Source: CALEUX01 sp037439945
GTDB taxonomy: Bacteria; Bacteroidota; Bacteroidia; Bacteroidales; Marinilabiliaceae
DNA length: 6,199 nt
Assembly: GCA_037439945.1 (NCBI GenBank)
Contig: JBBIVA010000160.1
Coordinates: forward strand, 1 to 6,199
Reading direction: 5' to 3'
The notes under the pieces were generated by a model, which saw only the letters and a program-made list of their open reading frames with translations, did no database searches and was not told the DNA's origin. Position numbers and translations under genes: made by a program. Shown piece after piece: positions 1 to 5,510 of the stretch. Each line of letters starts with the position of its first letter. The first letter of the stretch is position 1.

Positions 1-93
1 ATCATTACAGGAAGTAATTAATAAAACATATAGAAGAGAAGAGAAGAGAAGAGAAGAGAACCATCCCTTTTTTCGTAAAAATCTTTTGCTCAT
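1..93 (-). CDS. Lipoprotein, N-terminal part only; gene runs off the left edge; probably phase-variable
   Basis: Only the first 31 codons are in the window. The ATG at 93-91 is preceded by an in-frame TAA at 99-97, which fixes it as the first possible ATG. The product begins with a basic n-region (MSKRFLRKKGW, residues 1-11), then a hydrophobic core FSSLLFSSLLYVLLI (12-26), then a lipobox I-T-S-C with the lipidated Cys at 29, followed by Asn-Asp. This is a textbook lipoprotein signal peptide, so the mature protein should be lipid-anchored in the cell envelope. What it does cannot be told because the body of the gene is missing. Residues 12-21 are two copies of FSSLL, encoded by the TTCTC repeat at 31-60. 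Losing one unit gives a TAA at 7-5 and gaining one gives a TAA at 20-18, so the gene is in its ON frame here. It is divergent from panB. I found no convincing -7 box for it. The main doubt is that so little of the gene is visible. Confidence 0.72.
   Translation of the reverse strand, partial: MSKRFLRKKGWFSSLLFSSLLYVLLITSCND
31..60 (-). repeat. Pentanucleotide tandem repeat, TTCTC on the minus strand (GAGAA on plus)
   Basis: There are five perfect copies at 36-60 and a sixth copy with one change (TTCTA on the minus strand) at 31-35. The repeat lies inside the signal-peptide codons of the lipoprotein gene, and three units (15 nt) encode one FSSLL peptide repeat. Because the unit is not a multiple of three, a change of one or two units shifts the frame, whereas a change of three units keeps it. 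The unit is a cyclic permutation of the CTCTT repeat of Neisseria opa leaders. Confidence 0.93.
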
Positions 94-119
94 AATTTAT
101 AATTTTTGAGTTAGGTTTT

Positions 120-142
120 CCTGCATCTAATCCCAATGCAGG
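120..142 (-). other. Small stem-loop in the leader of the lipoprotein gene
   Basis: CCTGCAT at 120-126 pairs perfectly with ATGCAGG at 136-142, leaving a 9-nt loop. Read on the minus strand, the stem ends 26 nt before the ATG of the lipoprotein gene. No T-run follows on either strand, so it is not an intrinsic terminator. It could be a 5' UTR structure or an operator. The function is unknown. Confidence 0.4.
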
Positions 143-365
143 CTTTGGGGGTATTTAAAAATCAATTAATTGCAAGAAAATAAATTAAAAATAAAAAAAC
201 AATAAGGAGTAATCTCAAAACATCAATGTTCATAATTTCTTAACATACTTATTTTAAACACCGTGCCAACAGCCAATCTTTATTAAAACAAAGTATGCCA
301 TACATAAAAAACTAATTGAACATGAGTATTAAAAACTAACCCCTTCTATTCCCCCATTTTATTCT

Positions 366-373
366 TAACTTTG
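366..373 (+). promoter_or_regulatory. Bacteroidota-type -7 promoter element for panB
   Basis: TAACTTTG is a full match to the TAnnTTTG element used by the Bacteroidota housekeeping sigma factor. It would place the transcript start near 379-380 and give a 5' UTR of about 18 nt before the panB ATG. A clear -33 TTTG element is not visible at the expected distance. Confidence 0.7.
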
Positions 374-397
374 CGCCAAGTTTAAGAACCAAACAAT

Positions 398-1216
398 ATG
401 TCAACAGCAATGGAGCGCCCCAAAAAAATCACCACGCATGTGTTGAGCGAAATGAAAATGAAGGGCGAAAAAATAGCCATGTTAACCGCCTACGATTATT
501 CGTTAGCCCGCATTGTTGATAAGGCCGGGATTGATGTGATTCTGGTGGGCGACTCGGCTGCCAATGTTATGGCCGGATGGGAAACCACACTTCCAATTAC
601 CCTGGAGCAGATGATTTACCACGGAGCATCGGTAGTGCGGGCTGTACACCGTGCCATGGTAGTAATTGATATGCCCTTTGGAACTTACCAGGGAAATAGT
701 AAAGAGGCTATTGTTTCAGCCATCCGTATTATGAAGGAAACGGCAGCCGATGCCGTTAAACTTGAAGGAGGCAGGGAGGTTATTGAATCAGTTAGGCGAA
801 TCCTTTCGGCGGGTATACCCGTTATGGGTCATTTGGGGCTTACTCCCCAATCTATACATAAATTCGGAACCTACACGGTTAGGGCCCGTCAGGAAGAGGA
901 AGCCAAAAAACTGGTTGAAGATGCACATATGTTGCAGGATGCCGGTGTGTTTGCTATTGTGCTTGAGAAAATTCCCGCCAATCTGGCAAGTCGTGTTGCA
1001 TCAGAATTGCATATTCCAATAATTGGCATTGGTGCCGGAGGTGGTGTTGACGGGCAGGTTTTGGTTTTACACGATATGCTTGGTATTAACCAGGAATTTT
1101 CACCACGTTTTTTACGTCGTTACCATAACCTGTATGCCGAAATACATGGTGCAGTTGGCAATTACATTCAGGATGTTAAAACCAAAGACTTCCCCAACGA
1201 AAAAGAGCAGTATTAG
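398..1216 (+). CDS. panB: 3-methyl-2-oxobutanoate (ketopantoate) hydroxymethyltransferase
   Basis: This cytosolic enzyme transfers a hydroxymethyl group from 5,10-methylenetetrahydrofolate to 2-oxoisovalerate, giving ketopantoate, the first committed step of pantothenate and CoA synthesis. At 272 aa it is full length for the family and shows its TIM-barrel signatures in order: TAYDYS (30-35), VGDS (50-53) with metal ligand D52, D91 in IDMPF, KLEGG (121-125) with metal ligand E123, GHLGLTPQS (144-152), the catalytic Glu in VLE at 190, and GIGAGGGVDGQ (210-220). The order and spacing follow E. coli PanB closely. The ATG at 398 sits just behind a good -7 element. An ATG four codons downstream is possible but less likely. 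An RluA-family gene follows 66 nt downstream with no terminator between them. The other pantothenate genes are not in this window. Confidence 0.97.
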   Translation: MSTAMERPKKITTHVLSEMKMKGEKIAMLTAYDYSLARIVDKAGIDVILVGDSAANVMAGWETTLPITLEQMIYHGASVVRAVHRAMVVIDMPFGTYQGNSKEAIVSAIRIMKETAADAVKLEGGREVIESVRRILSAGIPVMGHLGLTPQSIHKFGTYTVRARQEEEAKKLVEDAHMLQDAGVFAIVLEKIPANLASRVASELHIPIIGIGAGGGVDGQVLVLHDMLGINQEFSPRFLRRYHNLYAEIHGAVGNYIQDVKTKDFPNEKEQY

Positions 1217-1282
1217 AAAGATTTGTGAGATGCCGGAACACGGTAAAGGCATAGTGAAAATTATACAGTTAAATGCACAACA

Positions 1283-1975
1283 ATGAAATTAGAAATACTA
1301 TACGAAGACAATCACATTATAGCTATAAACAAAACAGGGTCAGACCTTGTGCAGGGCGATGAAACAGGTGATGAAACCCTGAGCCAAAGGGTTAAAGATT
1401 ATATAAAAGAAAAATATAATAAGCCGGGCGATGTTTACCTTGGAATTGCCCACCGGCTCGACCGCCCTGTAACAGGAGTTGTCCTTTTTGCCCGTACCAG
1501 CAAGGCTCTTACACGGTTAAACCAAATGTTTCAGAACAAAGAAATAAAAAAAACATATTGGGCAGTTGTTAAAGAACTACCCCTTGAAGATGAAGCTACC
1601 TTAACCCATTATTTACTTAAGGACAGTAATAAAAACAAGTCGTATGCATTTCCAAAAATGCGTTCCGGGGCAAAAGAAGCAGTTTTGACATACCGCCATA
1701 TTTCCAGTGCCGCAAAATATCATCTTTTGGAGGTAGATTTAAAAACAGGCCGTCACCACCAAATAAGGTGTCAATTGGCCAAAATTGGCTCACCAATAAG
1801 GGGTGACCTAAAATATGGGTTTCCCCGTTCAAATGCCAATGGGGGCATATCACTCCATGCCAGGAAAATAAGTTTTTCTCACCCCGTAAAAAATGAACCG
1901 GTTGAAATTATTGCCCCGGTACCTAAGGATGATAATTTATGGAAGGAATTTGAGAACGTAACAAGAAACCAATAA
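1283..1975 (+). CDS. RluA-family RNA pseudouridine synthase
   Basis: It converts a uridine in rRNA or tRNA to pseudouridine; the target site cannot be deduced from the sequence. The 230-aa protein opens directly with the catalytic-domain strand (LEILYEDNHIIAINK, residues 3-17) and has no N-terminal S4 RNA-binding domain, so it belongs with the short members of the family. The catalytic motif HRLDR is at 57-61 with the nucleophilic Asp at 60, followed by the family's VTGVVLFART. The second conserved motif TGRHHQIR is at 155-162. GDLKYG at 174-179 matches the usual GDxKYG. The start at 1283 has the expected spacing to the first strand and no Shine-Dalgarno sequence, as is normal for Bacteroidota. 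It lies 66 nt after panB and 47 nt before a small secreted protein gene, so co-transcription is plausible. Confidence 0.94.
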   Translation: MKLEILYEDNHIIAINKTGSDLVQGDETGDETLSQRVKDYIKEKYNKPGDVYLGIAHRLDRPVTGVVLFARTSKALTRLNQMFQNKEIKKTYWAVVKELPLEDEATLTHYLLKDSNKNKSYAFPKMRSGAKEAVLTYRHISSAAKYHLLEVDLKTGRHHQIRCQLAKIGSPIRGDLKYGFPRSNANGGISLHARKISFSHPVKNEPVEIIAPVPKDDNLWKEFENVTRNQ

Positions 1976-2022
1976 TTATTTGTAAAATTGATCACCTATA
2001 AAATAACCCAAACTTAATAACC

Positions 2023-2559
2023 ATGAGATTATATTATTTAATAGCTGTTTATTTCCTTTATCAATTATCTGTATTTTCACAGGATAAGGTTGTTGCTTTA
2101 CACCCTGCAGTTGGGGATACTATTGAATTTACTGAAAAGAAGATGTATTTTCTGTTCCCTGAAATTGAAGATACTGATTTTAATAATGGACAGATATTTA
2201 CCGGGAAAAACGGTTTTTACCTGGTTTGTGGAACTAAATCATCAAAAATAATCCATAATATTGATCCTGTTGCGTTTAATCAATACAGATTGAATATTGA
2301 AAAACTTTATGCTTATTATATTAGTTCAACAAATGCTGATACATTAAACATCTCAACTAACGAGCTAAAAAGCCTTTCAGCTGTTCCACATATTAATTTA
2401 ATTAATGCTGAAATGTTGGAAAATCTTCCCAAAGAGTCAAGAAGGTATCAATACCTTAAAAATGAAGCCGAAAAATTAGGGTTGTGGGGAGAAGATAAAG
2501 AGAACTATATTAAAACCTCGGGCTACATTGAACTTTTTAGCACAAAAAAGAAGAAATAA
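2023..2559 (+). CDS. Small secreted protein of unknown function
   Basis: I do not recognise this 178-aa protein. Residues 1-20 (MRLYYLIAVYFLYQLSVFSQ) look like a Sec signal peptide, with cleavage near the SQ pair as is common in Bacteroidota. There is no lipobox Cys, so the product should be soluble in the periplasm or exported. The mature part begins VVALHPAVGDTIEFTEKKMY, which looks like a beta-rich start. The middle and C-terminal parts are probably helical (for example residues 133-153), and the protein ends in four lysines. The only cysteine is at 69, so no disulfide is likely. The gene is more AT-rich than panB. It follows the pseudouridine synthase by 47 nt; TAAAATTG at 1983-1990 is a 7-of-8 match to a -7 box, so it could have its own promoter. 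A terminator follows immediately. Confidence 0.8.
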   Translation: MRLYYLIAVYFLYQLSVFSQDKVVALHPAVGDTIEFTEKKMYFLFPEIEDTDFNNGQIFTGKNGFYLVCGTKSSKIIHNIDPVAFNQYRLNIEKLYAYYISSTNADTLNISTNELKSLSAVPHINLINAEMLENLPKESRRYQYLKNEAEKLGLWGEDKENYIKTSGYIELFSTKKKK

Positions 2560-2561
2560 TA

Positions 2562-2603
2562 AAAAGGCATTAACATAATGAAGATCATATGTTAATGCCT
2601 TTT
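2562..2603. terminator. Bidirectional intrinsic terminator between convergent genes
   Basis: A perfect 16-bp stem pairs 2562-2577 with 2588-2603 around a 10-nt loop. The core is AGGCATTAACAT and its complement, flanked by A's on the left and T's on the right. It sits just after the stop of the plus-strand secreted protein gene and 40 nt after the stop of the minus-strand receptor gene. The minus-strand U-run (five T's) is slightly better than the plus-strand one (four). Confidence 0.85.
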
Positions 2604-2643
2604 AGTACACAAATGGCAATTTGTTTTTTACATTTTGTTTATT

Positions 2644-5121
2644 CTAAAATTTCACCAATACCTGGCCCATAAAATGTGTGCCTGCCTGTGGAAAATATCC
2701 ATCCAAAACACCACGGGTACCGCCATAAACATAGCTATACACCCAGGCGTTTGATATATATTTGGTATTTAATAAATTATTAATCTGGCTACCTAGTTCA
2801 ATCTCAAGTTTACTTTTTGTTTTAATTGTGTAGCGCAAAATTAAATCGTTAACCAGATAATCATCAATTTTCCTTGATTTATCAGAAGTATTATCAATAA
2901 ACTGATTTCCAACATAACGCGAATTTAAGGTTACCTTTAAAGTTTTGAATGCCACTGCTTCAAACCAGCTGGCCATAGTAATTTCGGGCGAAAAAGCAAT
3001 GTTTGTTGTGCCCAGCCTGTTAACATACTGTCTGGGCCCGTTATCTGCATTTTCAGGGTCATTTTTGTCCCAGCTCCAGTTATCAACATATTCGGTTAAA
3101 TTCTTAATCTTATTTGATGATAAAACAACATTTCCGCCCCATTGTAACCAGCTATTAAGTTTTGTTTGCCCCGACAGTTCCAGTCCTTTCCGATAGCTAT
3201 CAGGAACATTAACAGTAATTGGAGCCCCAACGTTATTAATTTTCCCGGTTAAAACAAGCTGGTCTTTATAATCCATATAAAATATGTTTAACTGTACATC
3301 CCAGGTTTTTCCTGTCCATTCAATACCTGTTTCATAATCGGTAAGTTTCTCTGATTTGGGTTCATTTCCAAAATCAGCATCCCTGAAATCACTCCTTGTT
3401 GGTTCACGGTTTGCAACTGCTACTGATGCATAAAATCTTGACCCGGGATTAAAAGAGTAATTAAATCCAATTTTGGGATTAAAAAAATTAAATTTTGTTG
3501 AAAGGCTTAAATCGGTCCCATCATCATGATCACCTTCAATTTCGTATGAAATATGCCTTGCCTGAAGATCTCCATACAAACTATATTTTTCAGATAGATT
3601 TATTGTTGTTTTGGCAAAATAATTGAAATCAGTTTTAATCCCATCATTTAAATACCATCTGTAGTTTTTGGGAAGACCCGCATTAACTGCCGACCAAATT
3701 ACAAAACCATAATGGTCGCCAATATAGCGGTTCCATGCCCCACCAACAACAGTACTTACTTTGCCCTTTTTATAAATTGCTGATGCGGTTAATCCGTAAA
3801 AATCATTATCGAGCCATTTTTGGGCTATTAAATCGGTTTTCTTCACAGTTACACCATTAACACTTACCTCAGTAAACGGAAAATCATATTTTGTAAATTT
3901 TTGGTTGTACTTATACGATTCATAGTACCCTTTTCCATGTGTATAATGCAAAGCCCCATTCAAATAAAACCCATCCGATAATTTTTGTGATAGATGAAAC
4001 TGGTAATGATCCTGCTGATAATTATCGGTTTGATTATTATAAACATAACGATTAAAAGTTCGTGAGTTTGCCTTATACAAATTCTCAGCTTCCTGTGCCG
4101 ACCAGCCATCCATAATTACCAGGTTTTCCATGCCGGCCCTATCATTTTCAAGCTTTACCTTTGGTACCCCGTGCCATGATTGATATGTTTTTTCTTTACC
4201 TGAAAATGTTACAAACCTAATGGTTGTATTATCCCCAAAATAGCCCCCCGAGAAATAAAACGATTTTAAATCAGATGCTCCCCTGTCTATATAACCATCT
4301 GAAGTGATTCTTGAAAGTCGAAGATCAAACCCAAACCTTTTATTTATCAACCCCGAGCTTACCTGGACAGAATTCCGTTGGGTATTAAATGAGCCGAACC
4401 CATTATCAATTATTACCTGGTTTTTCAAGGGGCTTCCAAGGGTGCTAAAGTTTACCGACCCTCCAAACGATGCTGCACCATTGGTTGATGTACCAACACC
4501 CCTTTGAATTTGTACCTGGTTTACAGAAGTTGCAAAATCGGGCATATTTACCCAATAAACCCCTGCCGATTCAGAATCATTAAGCGGAATACCATTCACC
4601 GTAACATTTATCCGGGTAATATCACTCCCCCTTAGCCTGAAACTTGTGTACCCCACACCGGCACCGGCATCGCTGTTAACCACAAGCCCGGGGGTTAAAT
4701 TTAGCAGGTATGGCAAATCCTGTCCGAAATTCATACTTTTCAACTCCTCGGCCGAAACTTCACTAAAGGCCATTGGGTCATTCTTTTTTGCTTTAATGGC
4801 AGCAACTGTAACTTCATTTGCTAAAACACTTGTTTCTTTTAGTGTAATGTTCCTTGTTAAATTACCATTAACAACAAGTTCTTCTTTTATTGGCTCAAAA
4901 CCTATAAAACTTACCTGTAATACTTTGTTTCCTCCTGAAACATTATCAATTACAAAATTACCATTAACACCAGCAGGCGCCGTTTTACCATCAATACTAA
5001 CATTGGCCCCGGGTAGTGGCATCCCATCGCCCGTTACCACTTTCCCATCAATTCGAAACTGGCCTACTGTTACCCAAGTGGTTAGCAAAGCCAAACCCAA
5101 AAAACTAACAATTTTTTTCAT
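2644..5121 (-). CDS. TonB-dependent outer-membrane receptor, probably for thiamin or a thiamin precursor
   Basis: This is a 22-strand-type outer-membrane importer, energised through TonB. I start it at the ATG at 5121, giving 825 aa; the frame can be extended to a TTG at 5145, but only the ATG places a Sec signal peptide (MKKIVSFLGLALLTTWVTVG) at the N-terminus. Domains in order: signal peptide 1-21; carboxypeptidase-D-regulatory-like beta-sandwich about 22-97; a TonB-box-like NEVTVAA at 102-108; plug about 115-228 with conserved RLRGSDITRINVTVNGIPL from 162; then a barrel ending in a terminal Phe, as usual for BamA-inserted proteins. There is no STN signalling domain. The substrate is inferred from two TPP riboswitches in its leader; the barrel sequence alone would not tell thiamin from siderophore receptors. 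It is monocistronic: no inner-membrane transporter or kinase gene follows before the terminator at 2562-2603. Confidence 0.93.
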   Translation of the reverse strand: MKKIVSFLGLALLTTWVTVGQFRIDGKVVTGDGMPLPGANVSIDGKTAPAGVNGNFVIDNVSGGNKVLQVSFIGFEPIKEELVVNGNLTRNITLKETSVLANEVTVAAIKAKKNDPMAFSEVSAEELKSMNFGQDLPYLLNLTPGLVVNSDAGAGVGYTSFRLRGSDITRINVTVNGIPLNDSESAGVYWVNMPDFATSVNQVQIQRGVGTSTNGAASFGGSVNFSTLGSPLKNQVIIDNGFGSFNTQRNSVQVSSGLINKRFGFDLRLSRITSDGYIDRGASDLKSFYFSGGYFGDNTTIRFVTFSGKEKTYQSWHGVPKVKLENDRAGMENLVIMDGWSAQEAENLYKANSRTFNRYVYNNQTDNYQQDHYQFHLSQKLSDGFYLNGALHYTHGKGYYESYKYNQKFTKYDFPFTEVSVNGVTVKKTDLIAQKWLDNDFYGLTASAIYKKGKVSTVVGGAWNRYIGDHYGFVIWSAVNAGLPKNYRWYLNDGIKTDFNYFAKTTINLSEKYSLYGDLQARHISYEIEGDHDDGTDLSLSTKFNFFNPKIGFNYSFNPGSRFYASVAVANREPTRSDFRDADFGNEPKSEKLTDYETGIEWTGKTWDVQLNIFYMDYKDQLVLTGKINNVGAPITVNVPDSYRKGLELSGQTKLNSWLQWGGNVVLSSNKIKNLTEYVDNWSWDKNDPENADNGPRQYVNRLGTTNIAFSPEITMASWFEAVAFKTLKVTLNSRYVGNQFIDNTSDKSRKIDDYLVNDLILRYTIKTKSKLEIELGSQINNLLNTKYISNAWVYSYVYGGTRGVLDGYFPQAGTHFMGQVLVKF

Positions 5122-5126
5122 TTTAA

Positions 5127-5159
5127 TGCAGTTAAAATTTAACAATTAAACAAACTGCA
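5127..5159 (-). promoter_or_regulatory. Stem-loop just before the receptor start codon, possible expression platform
   Basis: On the minus-strand transcript TGCAGTT (5159-5153) pairs perfectly with AACTGCA (5133-5127), and inside it TTTAA (5150-5146) pairs with TTAAA (5142-5138) around a 3-nt loop. The hairpin ends 5 nt before the ATG. No U-run follows, so it is not a terminator. It lies where the ribosome must bind and could regulate initiation together with the upstream aptamer. I saw no clear alternative pairing partner in the aptamer's 3' strand. Confidence 0.5.
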
Positions 5160-5175
5160 ATGAGGATTACGGAGA

Positions 5176-5259
5176 TTTAGTCTTTCCCTTACCGGCATTA
5201 CCCGATCAGGTTCAGAGGGTATGATCTCAGCCCGTTTGGGCACCCCATTGACGAATAAA
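5176..5259 (-). ncRNA. TPP riboswitch (THI-box), proximal copy
   Basis: The minus-strand transcript contains all the THI-box landmarks: GGGGTGCCC, then GGGCTGAGA (CTGAGA is the complement of 5225-5230), then ACCCTCTGAACCTGATC, the GGTAATGCCGG segment and AAGGGAAAG. The P3 stem is the minimal GCCC/GGGC. The closing P1 stem is poor: only GUC/GAC plus UUUA/UAAA separated by a bulge can be drawn. It ends about 55 nt before the receptor ATG, so it should control that gene by sensing thiamin pyrophosphate. Confidence 0.95.
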
Positions 5260-5277
5260 TAAAGTTGAGATTACATT

Positions 5278-5299
5278 TTATGGATTTTAAAAACCATAA
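5278..5299 (-). other. AT-rich stem-loop in the spacer between the two riboswitches
   Basis: TTATGG and CCATAA pair perfectly (5278-5283 with 5294-5299) in the roughly 100-nt spacer. It lacks a GC-rich core, and the T-run of the transcript comes before it rather than after, so it does not look like a terminator for the distal aptamer. The rest of the spacer is AT-rich, with a 12-bp palindrome CTTATTAATAAG at 5320-5331. Confidence 0.35.
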
Positions 5300-5361
5300 T
5301 CCAAAAAAATTTTTATAATCTTATTAATAAGGGGATGATGATAATGAAACGGAGAAAGTTC

Positions 5362-5441
5362 CAATTTATCCCTTCGCCGGCATTATCCGGTTCAGGTTCA
5401 AAGGGTTTAATCTCAGCCTTACTTCAGGCACCCCCAAATTG
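5362..5441 (-). ncRNA. TPP riboswitch (THI-box), distal copy
   Basis: A second complete TPP aptamer on the same strand, about 100 nt upstream of the first. The transcript shows GGGGGTGCC, AGGCTGAGA (CTGAGA is the complement of 5411-5416), ACCCTTTGAACCTGA, CCGGATAATGCCGG and GAAGGGA. P1 is good: CAATTT (5441-5436) pairs perfectly with AAATTG (5367-5362). No gene lies between the copies, so both act on the same receptor mRNA. The loops and P3 differ from the proximal copy, so this is not a very recent duplication. Confidence 0.96.
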
Positions 5442-5446
5442 CATGG

Positions 5447-5454
5447 CAAATATA
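5447..5454 (-). promoter_or_regulatory. -7 promoter element of the receptor transcript
   Basis: The minus strand reads TATATTTG, a full match to TAnnTTTG. Transcription should begin near 5441-5442, exactly at the base of P1 of the distal riboswitch, which supports both calls. The leader would be about 320 nt. No good -33 element is seen; that position overlaps the thioredoxin terminator. Confidence 0.7.
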
Positions 5455-5456
5455 AT

Positions 5457-5493
5457 AAAAAAAGACTCCCTTATATAAAGGAGTCCTTTTTTT
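5457..5493. terminator. Intrinsic terminator after the thioredoxin gene
   Basis: GACTCC (5464-5469) pairs with GGAGTC (5480-5485), and the stem is extended by an A-run on the left (5457-5463) and a T-run on the right (5487-5493), with a loop of about 10 nt. It lies 18 nt after the minus-strand thioredoxin stop and has a seven-U run in that direction. It isolates the thioredoxin unit from the receptor unit, whose promoter abuts it. Confidence 0.88.
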
Positions 5494-5510
5494 ATTAGAA
5501 ATTTTATTTT

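Larger units (their letters stand above)
94..397. other. Divergent intergenic region between the lipoprotein gene and panB
   Basis: This 304-bp stretch is strongly AT-rich, with long A and T runs around 178-205. It contains the panB promoter at its right end and a hairpin at 120-142 in what would be the leader of the minus-strand lipoprotein gene. I see no open frame of useful length, no tRNA and no riboswitch in it. It presumably holds the promoters of both divergent genes, but I could only place the panB one. Confidence 0.8.

Noticed and set aside
2..109. Plus-strand frame open through the GAGAA repeat that could be the tail of an upstream gene
   Set aside because: It gives a highly charged, repetitive peptide with no recognisable character, whereas the opposite strand over the same bases gives a complete lipoprotein leader with start, core and lipobox.
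204..243. Shine-Dalgarno-like AAGGAG followed by an ATG at 226
   Set aside because: The frame is only five codons, the spacing is too long, and genes in this phylum do not use such sites as a rule.
1617..1853. 78-codon minus-strand open frame inside the pseudouridine synthase gene
   Set aside because: It is antisense to the conserved catalytic domain, including the TGRHHQIR motif, and has no start context of its own.
5122..5145. Upstream extension of the receptor to a TTG start at 5145
   Set aside because: It would place eight residues before the signal peptide and put the start inside the leader hairpin; the ATG at 5121 gives a normal Sec leader.
4646..5149. 167-codon plus-strand open frame opposite the start of the receptor gene
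   Set aside because: It lies antisense to the conserved plug and signal peptide of the receptor and its translation has no protein-like features.
5271..5297. Eight-codon open frame (MVFKIHKM) between the two riboswitches on the minus strand
   Set aside because: It is very short, lies in AT-rich spacer, and has no sign of conservation or regulatory codons; most likely chance.
5181..5435. Two similar blocks that could be read as direct repeats or an attachment-site pair
   Set aside because: The shared bases are the conserved core of the TPP aptamer, which explains the similarity fully.
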